From the NCBI RefSeq assembly GCF_001039355.2, contig NW_019775047.1:18387-80386 (forward strand): a DNA stretch of 62,000 bases, read 5' to 3'. The notes beneath the pieces are model-generated. The model had not been told where the DNA came from. It searched no databases and saw only the letters and a program-made list of their open reading frames with translations. This document shows, piece by piece, positions 49,769 to 60,480 of this stretch; the stretch's first letter is position 1, and the number at the start of each line of letters is the position of its first letter. This stretch comes from Lingula anatina. Lineage: Eukaryota > Brachiopoda > Lingulata > Lingulida > Lingulidae. The translations under genes were made by a program, and so were the position numbers.

Positions 49769-50521
49769 TATTAGAATGAACAGCTGTCTACCATTAACAT
49801 ATTATGTATATTACTGGAAAGCAGAGAGTAATCAAAAATAATTAAGGACACCAGTTCACTAGAAAAAGTTAATTTCATTTAATCTTGCCAACAGACCCAT
49901 ACTAAAATTTTTCCATTTGTAAACTTTATTTATTTATTTCAACTACATTTAATAGGAATAACTTTTAAAATAAATAATTACTGATATACTTGACAAGGAA
50001 ATAATTCAGAAAACAGCATTTTCTCACATTTGCAACACTTACATCAGCAGGAAGCCAGGTAAATTCTTGTTCTGTTAACCTTAAATATGTTCTATCTGAA
50101 ATTTTTAAAATGGTGATGACAACATGAATTCTAAAATCCGTCTTTAATTAAGACTTTAATCCGCTAAAATAATTTAACGCTGTGCATGGGACAGAGTATC
50201 GAGATAACATGGAATTGGGTATTTTGGCTATTGTATCTGGATTTGTGCTCAAAATTTATTAGGAACTTTCTTTGACAGTGAGACTATACATTTGATTAGT
50301 TCGTGCGTTTTTAAACTGGGAAACGTGAAAGAGTCGGACATCTGCCAAATAGTTTACACAAAAATATGAACGGTAAACTCCATTCAAGGGGTTGAAAATC
50401 TCTTCTTAATACATATTAATTTTTCGGAAATATCATACTTACGCTGTGTTGCAGAATAAGCAGCATGTCCTAATGAAACCAATCCTATTATGACAAATAA
50501 ATTGTTAACTGACCAAGCCAT
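48901..50521 (-). CDS. MMGT1: ER membrane protein complex subunit 5 / membrane magnesium transporter 1
   Basis: EMC5 is a two-pass subunit of the ER membrane protein complex, which inserts tail-anchored and multi-pass proteins; vertebrate MMGT1 was also described as a Mg2+ transporter. Minus-strand exons: 50521-50443, 50095-50043, 49579-49476, 49006-48901. The phases join to 113 residues. Visible features are [20 protein letters not shown] (first helix), [17 protein letters not shown], second helix with [35 protein letters not shown] and FNHRGKALY near the end, all matching the family. The last exon ends MQEDVS at the stop at 48901. It is slightly shorter than vertebrate MMGT1 because of a short C-terminal tail. 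Its start is 288 bp from the start of the receptor-like gene on the other strand. Confidence 0.93.
49597..49800. repeat. Perfect inverted repeat with (GT)/(AT)n core, flanked by (AT)n
   Basis: 49641-49678 and 49763-49800 are exact reverse complements over 38 bp (core words GGTAGACAGCTG and CAGCTGTCTACC). Between them lie GT and about 70 bp of AT dinucleotides, and another AT run (about 49597-49640) precedes the left arm. The DNA or transcript could fold into a hairpin of about 80 bp per side including the AT core. It lies in EMC5 intron 2, about 18 bp upstream (in gene direction) of the acceptor of exon 49579-49476. Confidence 0.88.
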
Positions 50522-50809
50522 TGTGAGCAACATGGTACATACCCCGTACCCCCTGACGGTAAGGCGTAATCACTGTTCTTTTTCTTTATTTGTGATAACA
50601 GGCAAACAAATCAATTACTAAACAATAAAAAATACAATTTAAAGCACATTAGATCAGTATTTTTACTTTTTCAACCATTTACTTGTGTGGTATATTGAAA
50701 TTATTTTCTTTGATGTCGTAAATCTAGGTCACCAAAATAATTGGGTCACGAGGAAGAAATAACAACATGAGAATCAACGTGAAGTGTTCTTGATTTTGCA
50801 GGCGTTAGC
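50522..50809. promoter_or_regulatory. Candidate bidirectional promoter between EMC5 and the receptor-like gene
   Basis: Two divergent start codons are separated by 288 bp, which must hold both 5' untranslated regions and both promoters. A TTTTGCAG acceptor-like string directly before the plus-strand start (ending 50801) suggests the plus-strand gene may have a 5' non-coding exon. That exon would then lie within this interval or inside EMC5. No specific core promoter motif is claimed. Confidence 0.4.
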
Positions 50810-53800
50810 ATGGCCTCTTCTTCCGGGGAATCGGAACCAGTAAGTTGTATGTTTAATCGAGCATGGAGTGAAGCATGCCTTGATCAATTTAATGAATGCA
50901 TTCATATTAAAGCTGCCTTAGACTGAATTTGAAGCGGCTAATAAAAAGATAAGCTCAAATATTCCATACTCGTTCACCCCGTTAGTACGGCCTTTTATAA
51001 GCACCGTTGTGTTGAGGTTGAATGCTACATCTAGCACAAAATTGAGCAACAGAAAACGCAGATAAAAAGTCGGACTTCTCTGATATTTTTAGATATATAT
51101 TTAGCCACAGATATAGAGAAATGAATTGTTGGAACTCACACCTACAGGTACCATGCAGTAGTTTCGCTTTTCGTTTTTATAAAAAATCGAATGGTTTGTG
51201 GTACTGCGCATACACTATTGACTGGTGCGCGTCCTGACATCATCCTGTGATCATCCTGCTCACGCTCGGCTGTCACCTTGATTGGATAGTAAACGGTTGA
51301 TCCTGCTGTGAAAGACGCCAAAACGACCAAATTTGCCAAAGTGAAAAAAAAATCTTCAGAAAAATAGGTGAATTGAAGAATGATTGGAAAGGTTTTAAAT
51401 GCAAAAGTTACTGTTATTAAATATCCTTGTTTCCATTTCAGCTTGTCTCAGTGGATGAGGAAAAAGAATTAGTAGACTATGGAGCTGCCTCACAGACCCC
51501 ACCACCAGTCCGAGTAGTAAACAGCACCTACAGGTAAGTTCTCATATTTTCAAGTATAAGTCAGGTGCAGTGATTGCGAAAGCCGTCGGACNGTAGTTGG
51601 GTCCTTGTCTAAGACTGGGTTCCCATGCCTAGATCGATCCATCTGGATCGGTCTAACTCCTTTTAGAGTCTCTCTAAATTGCTATCAACTAACCGGCTTA
51701 AGTGCCTGTCACGCCTACCGAATCAGCTAGGGGGTGAAGATAATTACCCCCTAACAGCTTTACTAGGTGTGACAGACATTTGAGCTGGTTAAGTTGATAG
51801 CAATTAAGTGAGATTCCCCAGGGAGTTAGATCGATCCAAATATCTGTGGGAATGGTCCCTAAGACTTGCTCAATTCTGTGGAATCACATTTAGTACAGGG
51901 TTAGGAGGGGCCTTCACACCTTTGGTAGAGGTTATAACACAGTTACTAGTAGAAGTCTCTGTTCACAACCAAGTTTATCCATGAACTAAATGAGCTGCAG
52001 ATCAAATATTGGGTGTTCCACTTGCAAGCTCCCTGGAGGCATTACGCAGCAAGCTTTCAAGTGGGACCTGAAAATATTACGATATCTTTTAGCATGTTTA
52101 AAATTGACTGTTTCTGCATAATGATGTACATATTGAATAGTTTGCGCATTATGTTATTTTATTGTAAAGTTTTATCTTAAGGAAATGCAGACATATGCAT
52201 GTAAATAACCCAGTGAGTTTTCTACTCTTTCAGAGGTGGATATGAATACAGGAAACACAGACACCACTCTGACCCTGATGGAGGGACAGTTTTAGAAAAG
52301 ATTAAACAGTATATGGTGAGATTGGAGAAACCACACTGCCATTAGGAAAACCTTAGCTTTCTATGTGAAATGTTTTCATAGGGAGATTTTTTTTCTCTTT
52401 GAATTGATGGAAGTGAAAAGAAGTTATTGACACTTGTGTATATAGAATAATGTTTGATAGATATTTGTTGTCATTGACTGACCACACTTGGGCACCTTGG
52501 GATCTTTCTCTCTATCCATAATAAGGTTTTTAAGAATCTTTTAGCATACTGATAGCTGTACAATTTGTTTTTATTATACATCAAACAATATACTGTAATT
52601 ATCATCAGTAAATATACTGTTATTTCTATTGCAGCCAGCTGTCCATGCACAAAGAGGAATCTTTCCTCCAGACAATCCGACCACAGTATCTCTAAACAAG
52701 TGCAAGCAACAGGTGCTCAAGCCATACCTGTGGATCCTATCCCTTGTAAGTATTTAACTGTACCCAGGTGCTCAAACCATACCTGTTATTCCTATCCCTT
52801 GTAAATTTTTTACTTTTCCCAGGTTCTCAAACAGTTTAAGGGTTAAAATTATCAAATAATTATGATCATACTTATCATGTCCTTGTGCTTGAAATTGTAG
52901 TTCTACAACAAATATTGAGGGTTCCTTTTTCATGCCATATTGGTTATTACATTCCTTCTTTTTTTTCTGTATTATTTCAGATTGGCTGGCGGCCCATTGT
53001 TTTGACGTATGAGGGGTCTAAATGGGTTGATGCCGTAAACGTTGTCTACTTTGTCTGTGTGATGTTCTTTATCTTTATGGGATATGTCATCTCATTTCTG
53101 GCGTGCTTTAGGCGGGACAGGGGACCACCAGTGGTGCCTGTTGTAAGTGGTGTTCTTAATTTTTATGAGATATGGAGTCTCATTTCTTGCATGTTTTTGT
53201 ATAGATTGTCTTTGGCGGGACAGAGAGTCACTCAGGGGCAGATTTAGGTGGTCTTCTGGGTCTTCCGGAAGACGGTCAGATTTTTAAGTTTACATTGATG
53301 GGTATCTCATTTTTTCTGTCGGAAGACGGTCAAAAATGGTGGATGAATCAACAAAGATAATTTGGAAGACTGTCAGAAAATATCTCTGGATCCGCCCCTG
53401 TCACTAGTGGTGCCTATTGTGAGTGGTATGCTTTTCATCCTTTTGAGAATACTTTAGAATGTCACAAACATGATTGGATTCAGATCCTTTAACTCACCTG
53501 TTGGAAAGTGACATATTGCCATCCACATCTGCATTCCTATGGACTACATACGTATCTCTACCTTGGTTGGTAAACTTGATAATTTACCAGGAATTCCAAA
53601 AAAGGCATGACACAGGGGCGGATTTAGGGCGTCTTCTGGGTCTTCCGGAAGACGGTCAGATTTTCAGATTTACATGGATGAGTATCTAATTTTACTCTGT
53701 CGAAAGACGGTCAGAAATGGAGGATGGATCAACAAAGATAATTTGGAAGACTGTCAGAAAATATTTCTGGATTCGCCCCTGATGACATTGTAATTTTTTT

Positions 53801-56800
53801 ACGAAAGAATATGTGAGAACGTAGCTATATTATTTTTTAGATTTAGCTTTTTTTTTGTGCATTTTAATTTAATTATTATTTTAATAATTTTATTTCCAGC
53901 CAAACCTTGGAAATGAGACTAAACATGGGAATTACAGTGACTGCCAACATTACATGATCAGCCAGTTTATTATTCCTGATATACTTCACGAGATTGCATA
54001 TTTTTATGCCTGGTACATAATACGAATTGCCAAAAGTGAACAACTTGAAATGCTCATGGAAAAGGTATTGATAAGGTCTATGAAAACTATGATAGAATCA
54101 TGATATTTTGCATGAATTTTATAAGCAAACTGCATTCCAGTATTATATTTTATTTTTAGAAATTTACTTCTTTATTTTTCTTTTGTAAAAGAGAAATGTG
54201 CAAAAAAGTAAGCTAATGAGCACATGCTTCATATAACGTATAGATTAGTGATTTATGTCTAGGTTTATTGATGATATTTGTATGTATCAATATTTTCTTG
54301 TAAATATATGTCATCTATTTTACCACAGGCGTTCCTGCAGTCAGAGATGCAGCATACAGGATTGTCGCAAACCAGGCTGGTGAAAACGCTGAGGTAAGAT
54401 GGAGATATCAAATCATCCATTTTGACCTACTATCCTGCAAGTTCTGGTAATTTCAGATGTGAAAAGTTTAAGTTATTCTTGAAATTATTCTTGAAATTTA
54501 AGTTATTCTTGAAATTTGGTGGGCCTGATTTTGAAAATCTGGGTATGGGGGATGTCAAGCTAAATTAATTTCCTTTGTCTGAAATGTTGATATGACTTTT
54601 ACAGGTGACCAGAGGGGTACCAACAACATGTGACATACTGTTAAACATTATTAAAAGTAGTAAATAACATGAAAAAAGTTGGTGTTACCGTAAAATTTTC
54701 TTCCAACTACAGCTAATCTCAGAACTACATATTATATAACTCTATAATTTTAGTTCTCTGAGGCATGTAAGGCATGACAAATTATCTAATGTTTGAAGAA
54801 ACTACTTTTGTAACTCTGAGTGCATTTGACAGATGATGGAATATTTGCTTCTGAAAAAAAAGGTCTTGAATTGAAACAGAAATGTTAATAAATTGCTTTA
54901 TCATTCAGTGAACAAATATTCTGTAATTTGGTTGGCTAGAAATTTCATGGCATTTTACTCATGTGAAGAGTTGTTATCCCTTTAATATATAATGATGATT
55001 ATAATGATATCGTGTTTGCAGATGGTTCCTATGGCTTGGCTTCCTGTGGCTGGTCCTGTCATTTCTAGATCAAGTCCTCCATGTCATCAGCCTGTACCTC
55101 AGTGAGTCTGATGGTGGCTATTTGAAGGTGCACTTCTGGGTAGGAGACCCTGGGTAAGAGTTAATATAATCGTCATGGCAATCATTCAGAATGTCAGTAC
55201 TGCGTGACATCGTATGAGACTAGAAAACGTGCCAAAATCTGTGTTAGGTGGGTGGGTTCACCTTTCAGCAGTACAAGTGAAGCTGTCTCTCAGATGCATG
55301 CCATTACCGCATTGAATTTCCACAGTGATGAAGTGTTACAGTCAGGGATGGCGTAGGGGGGACCTGCTCTTCACTTTTTTCTCTAGACGGAAATTTTAGG
55401 GCTATGTTGCATGGACACAGTGAAACTCACGGTGCAATTTACTGACCAATGGATAGGAAACAATAACACTCTGAAGCTCAGGGTACACTGGGGATACCAA
55501 AAAAAAGTTTGAAACTCACCCACCACCATCCATGAGTCAAAGAGACTTAAATTTTAGTCTCTAAGTTCAGACTAGTTTTTTTCCTAATTTTTCCTAATTT
55601 TTTTGTAAAGTTGGATAGTGTACTGTAATTATGTAACCTTGGTCATTAATCTTAGTTAATGTCCAGGGCTATCTAGAAAATAACTGACCAATAAATGACC
55701 AATAACTGACCCATGGAATGGACACTCTGATAATAATCACCAGCACCTGATAAGTATCGAAAATGTTTCTCTATCATTATTATTATTTTATTTTTTAGAA
55801 CTGACGCGGGTCGAGGCATTCTCATGTGTCTGATGGTCATTGGTAACACAGTACTGGACTGTGTCTATGTGGCTGTGGTCATTAACTATAGCGTCCAGTG
55901 TTCCTTGGTCATCTATCTGCTACAGGGATTGTGCCAGAAGATCAAAGAGAAAATTGTTGACTTTGAGCAGGCTATGAAAGTAAGGGCAGCAGTTTACTCT
56001 AGCAATAGGGTGATGACTCTTTCTTTTCAATGGACAGAATAATCAGTCTTTATACTGTACTGATATAGACTGTGTTGGTTAAGTATACCAGTTCATGTAA
56101 AAAGGGCTTTGGTAGGTTAACATCTGCATTTGTGCATAATGCAGATGTCAAGCATTAGAATAAACAAACGTATTAATAAGAGATTGAGGAAAAGAATTAG
56201 CAAACTGTTTTATACACTAGGATAAAGTTTGCAATTATTGAAAGTGTCAAGGTCTTATCATACTTTTTCCAGGAAGTGATGGACCTGGAAGAAAATCTTC
56301 ACATTCTAAACAGAAGCATGGGCACTGCAGTATCCATTTTGATGTTTAACTTCATCACTCTTATTATCTTAGGTAAGTTCATGAACTAGTGCATATTTGT
56401 CTTGCAGTTAACGACTACATTAATTAGTTTCATTATTCATCAGACATAAGCTTTGATTTAAAATATAATCTCTGAATGTCTGTTGTAGGGCCAAACACTT
56501 AATCAGTCAGGGGTCATGGACTGCATAAGACTCTGTCAATTCAATTTAACATTTTTAATTCCATGGAAAAAGTAATCTCTCATTTTTGCTGCAAAAGTCT
56601 TTGGTGTTAAGAAAAAAAGAAAATATTTATCACTAAGATATGAAAAAGACATGATGGACATGATTATGAAAATCACTTGTTTGCTTCTTTCAGGTTTTGA
56701 AGGTATATTAACGAAGGAAAGCACAGACAACTGGTTGTCAGTAACTGTCACCTTGTTGGCAACTTGTTTGTGGCTGTCTATAATGGCTTTACCTGTGGCT

Positions 56801-57821
56801 CAGGTGGGTATTGTATTTGATAGCCCAGGCCCTGGTTTCACGAAAAATTTAAGTAAGTTCCCTGACTTAGTTGAATAGGATTGCCATGAGAGTTCTGTAA
56901 CGCTGTTTCTGATAGGGTAGGATATGCACATGTGGCCATTTTAAGTGCCATTTTTAAGTGCCATGTCATGTAATTTGAGCCATAAAGACAACATGGTAAA
57001 TACTCAATCTTTTTAATGGGCAAAAGTTATAAAACTTTCAGGTACATAATTTTAAAATCAGAAAAATCTATATTTCTATATTGCATCTTATTGCATAGAA
57101 TAAAACTGTAGAGTAGCCTGCTTTTTAATTTTATTGTTGCCACTCGATAGAAAATTTTCCTGTTTTAGTAAATTATGACTTAAAAATATGATTACGTAAC
57201 TATAAAATTCACAATTTACCTCCATTGAAAAGATCGAGTAATTACCATATTGTTATACCTTTATAACATCAAAGAATCATCATATTCAGGCCTGTCGTGT
57301 ATCTGCATGGTGTCGAACCCTGAGAAAGTCAGGCCATGAGGTGAGATCGCGGCCATTTGTGTACTCGCGGACGGACAGAGAAGAACTGGACTCCTTTCTG
57401 ATGTTTACGTCCACCTTGGACATGAGGGTAAAGTTAAATATGTCTTAAGCATTTAGTGCATGTCTTTGTGCGTGTTTGTGTGAGTAAATTGAAAACAATA
57501 TTTTTTAAATGATGTTTATAAATTTCAACATTAGAATTGTGTTGCTATCAAAAGTGTCTTATATGTTCCCACGTTCAAGTTAAAGTTTTTGCAATACTCA
57601 CTGATGATCATGCATCTTTTGTCACATACTGTACAAATGTTAACAGTAGCATTATTTGCATACCAAAATAAAACAACAGCTATGTAATATAAATTATATG
57701 TTTGCAGGCCAAGATGTTTGGGATCCCTGTGAAAGCCTCCTATGTCTTTGGAATAGTGGTGCTGATAGCTCTGATCCTGCTCCTGTTGTTTCAGATTGGT
57801 GTGTTCAGTGTTTGGCTGTGA
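50810..57821 (+). CDS. Multi-pass membrane protein, probable gustatory-receptor-like (GRL) chemoreceptor superfamily member
   Basis: Exons: 50810-50839, 51442-51533, 52234-52315, 52635-52745, 52981-53142, 53900-54064, 54329-54393, 55022-55153, 55799-55979, 56273-56372, 56694-56803, 57290-57427, 57708-57821. All phases agree, giving 493 residues. A hydrophilic N terminus of about 90 residues is followed by seven or eight hydrophobic segments, for example VVYFVCVMFFIFMGYVISFL, WFLWLGFLWLVLSFLDQVLH, ILMCLMVIGNTVLDCVYVAV and SYVFGIVVLIALILLLLFQ at the C terminus. The cytoplasmic-N topology, the ELDSFLMFTSTLDMRAKMFG stretch before the last helix, the SY...FQ end and two successive phase-0 introns near the 3' end resemble the gustatory receptor/GRL superfamily. 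I rate the gene model as strong and the family name as moderate. A paralogue lies at 60452-61638 on the other strand. Confidence 0.85.
51610..51862. mobile_element. Family B inverted-repeat element, uninterrupted
   Basis: Ends GGGTTCCCATGCCTAGATCG and ATATCTGTGGGAATGGTCCC; arms contain TCTCTCTAAATTGCTATCAA and TTGATAGCAATTAAGTGAGA. The GGCTTAAGTGCCTGTCACGC string here is the empty version of the site occupied by the nested element at 23372. It starts about 18 bp after the N at 51592, in intron 2 of the receptor-like gene. Confidence 0.85.
51958..52078. mobile_element. Family A fragment
   Basis: Contains CTGTTCACAACCAAGTTTAT, CAGATCAAATATTGGGTGTT, CCACTTGCAAGCTC and AGCAAGCTTTCAAGTGGGAC, a shortened family A element related to the copy at 5731. 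Confidence 0.6.
53233..53400. mobile_element. CAGGGG-ended inverted-repeat element, copy 1 (hAT-like ends)
   Basis: Starts CAGGGGCAGATTTAGG and ends CTGGATCCGCCCCTG. Flanked by the direct repeat TCACT (53228-53232 and 53401-53405). It carries CTTCTGGGTCTTCCGGAAGA and GTCAGAAAATAT internally. CAGGGGCGGATCCA-type ends are common in hAT-derived miniature elements. It sits in the intron after exon 52981-53142. Confidence 0.85.
53613..53781. mobile_element. CAGGGG-ended inverted-repeat element, copy 2
   Basis: Starts CAGGGGCGGATTTAGG and ends CTGGATTCGCCCCTG, flanked by the direct repeat ATGACA (53607-53612 and 53782-53787). It is about 85-90% similar by eye to copy 1, in the same orientation and in the same intron, 212 bp away. 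Confidence 0.87.
56826..56910. mobile_element. Family D half element
   Basis: GCCCTGGTTTCACGAAAAAT, TTAAGTAAGTTCCCTGACTT, AGTTGAATAGGATTGCCATG and GTAACGCTGTT match the left half of the element at 43400. The right arm is absent. Confidence 0.6.
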
Positions 57822-60451
57822 AGTACTCACTCTAGTGAACCTGAATTGGTCTTAATCTGCAATTTTTGATTACAAATGATCTTATTATATGGTTTTAATC
57901 ATTATAGAGCACATTCAGAAAAGCAGAGTAACAGATCCGTGGATCAAATATGGTCGACCCACTTGAATGCATGGTGCGTAATCCCTGTGAGGAACATATT
58001 CAGTGTCTAATTGGGAATTTAGTGACAAGCTTTTTAGTGGGTTGCCATATCTGTTAGTCCACTGTTCTGGTGGACTGAAATGGTCTTGCCATGAACTTGC
58101 CATTAAATTATCTTAAAAATCTTCATTTTAGCCTTACTCAACTTGGATGAATAAGGCTAATATTGGATTGATCAAGCAATTTTCTCCCCTTACCATGGGG
58201 AAATGTATGGGGGAAGACAATTGCTTAACAACTTGACTGGTCGTCAGTCCAATAATAGTTTAACTCATTGATTGAAACCATGAAATATCATTTATGATCT
58301 GAATTTGCATGTTGGGACCATTTTCGGCGCACTAGTGTCAGTTGTTGACTGTAAGGTGAAATACATTCCTGGATTTTGTGGTCATTCATTTTTAGCAGAA
58401 ACCAAACAGGGTTTTAAACAAGTCAGAGATTCTTAACTACAAAGATGAGATAGGACTAATGTTAAAATATTATGCTTTTTTATACGGCTTATTTTGATTT
58501 TTGATATTTTTAAAGCTAGAAATCCTTTGCTTCTACATAGACATAACTATGTACTTACAATGTATTATAATTTTATTTTGTTTTGGAAATTGCAAGCTTT
58601 TTATACAGAAACATATCATAAATCTAAAAAAAAAAAAAAAAAGAATTCCATGACAGCTGGTTCGGCAGTGTTGCAATATTGGGTTCAAGTATTATGTTTG
58701 AACAGAAATGAATTTTTCATGTAATTATATCATATAAAGTGAGCCACCAAGATGAAGAAAATTGAAGAACATGTATTTTCAATTAGAGTATAAATATCAT
58801 ATTAATTATGCCATAAGTCCAAGACTGTGTTAAAATTTTAGATCACCATCATAGAAACATGCAAGTTTCTCAAAGCATTAATGAATGTTGTGTTATGTGT
58901 TCCTCCATAAATATTTTGTTTTAATGTTGAATATAGTGTAAAACATGTAACTCAAGCTTTGAAATTTTAATGTTGGAAAAAAAAAAAAAAAAAAAAAAAA
59001 ACTGGTAGAATATGCAAGAAATGCCAACTTCAAGCTGAAATCCAGGTTTTCATATTTTTCCTTAACAGTTATATTTAAAAATAGAAAAAAGGAAGCCAAT
59101 TGTGTTAGAAAAATATGCCATTTTTATGCCACTGTGCAATTGTTATTTTTAGTCAGCATAAAAAGAACTAAAGTTGAATCCTGGCAATTTTTGTTTACAT
59201 TTGTAATGTTTGAAAATATAAATTGAATTGTGAGAAAGCAGTGAAGGTATTTTAAGTGCTAACTTGAATGAAAACATACAATAAATATCTTACAAGTACT
59301 TTTACCACTTTTTATATAATATTTAGAAAGACATTTTAAAACTTTACGCCAACATAGCAAATGATTTTTGGAAAATAAAATGTGTTTACTTGTTACTTGA
59401 TATATTTTATTGTATCAACTGAGTTTTACATCAGAAAGATTGCTGTAAACCATTAAATTTTTTGTTGCTTGAGGCACAATATTTTTGTAGCATTTTACAA
59501 ATAACTTACTTTCACTGACGTAAAACTTCAAAACTAATCCTTAATCAATATTTTATCCAGTAAATGCACTTTGTTAAACTTTGCAAATATCCATTAAGTG
59601 ATTTTAACTGATTAACTACAAATTACTTCAAAAAGATCATACGATTGTATAAAAAAATGCCCATACATATTTAATGTATAATTGATAATATAGCTCTCAC
59701 AGGCAAGTTTTAGGGCATTCATTGAGAACATCCCCAAACCTGAGATCACCAACAATATTTCTGCTTGAATCTTAGGGTTCAATACCAACACTTCGAAAAA
59801 TGTCAACAGGAACCAGGTTCAACTTGACAGATGCCAGCAACATCTTTCTTTCTTATTGGTCTGACTGGTCTTATTTGACTGTTAACATAGTTTGTCCACA
59901 ACAACAATAATTTTGCCCCTTTAAGAAGTAGATGTATATTGCATTGCACAATGTTGGTTGGTCCATTGGTTCGTAAATATCCAATTAACAGACATCTGTG
60001 ACATAATTCTATAAGGTCTAACTGGTTGAATATGTGTCCACCTCCAACAGGTCTCATTTGACTGTTATAGTATTTGTCAACCATGTCCCATATGAGTGTA
60101 AGAATGTGTCCACAAGCAGGTCAAATTTGACTGTTAGAATTTTATTTGTCCAGCAACAGGTCCTCTTTGATAATTAAAAATATTTGTCCAACAGGATCCA
60201 TTTGACAGATAGACACCAAGAGGTCCCATTTGATTGTTAGAATGTGCCCAATAACAGGTCCTACCTGGTTGTTGGACCATTTGTCCAACAGGTCTTCCCT
60301 GACTGTTGAAAAAAAAATCAATGAACAGATTCCACTTGACACTAAGAACATATGTTCTCCTGGCTCCAAGTGACAATTCAGAAAAAATTTGGCTGCCAAC
60401 AGATCCCATGTGACAATTTTAAATATCTGCCCAACAGGTCCCATTTGACTG
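57822..60451. other. Shared 3' region of the tail-to-tail receptor-like genes
   Basis: Contains the 3' flank of the plus-strand gene, a family A element at 57908-58075, A-runs at about 58627-58643 and 58977-59000, and the minisatellite that starts near 59800. No other coding exon is visible. The long minus-strand frames at 60134-60477 are minisatellite translations. Confidence 0.55.
57908..58075. mobile_element. Family A inverted-repeat element
   Basis: Contains CACATTCAGAAAAGCAGAGTA, GATCAAATATGGTCGACCCA, ATATTCAGTGTCTAATTGG, GACAAGCTTTTTAGTGGG and TTAGTCCACTGTTCTGG. It is 87 bp downstream of the stop codon of the plus-strand receptor-like gene. Confidence 0.78.
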
Positions 60452-60480
60452 TTAGAATATCTGTCCTCCAGGACCAATCA
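59800..60480. repeat. Degenerate minisatellite, unit about 30-45 bp
   Basis: Some 15 imperfect units share the core CAACAGGTCCCATTTGACTG followed by TTAGAATATTTGTC. Unit length and sequence vary, and the right-hand units are the clearest. The array runs directly into the end of the minus-strand receptor-like gene, whose last codons and stop (60452) are themselves a unit. Confidence 0.85.

Noticed and set aside
60134-60477. Two minus-strand frames with NSQMGPVGQ-type repeats
   Set aside because: They translate the minisatellite in different frames. Only the short end belonging to the receptor-like exon is supported.
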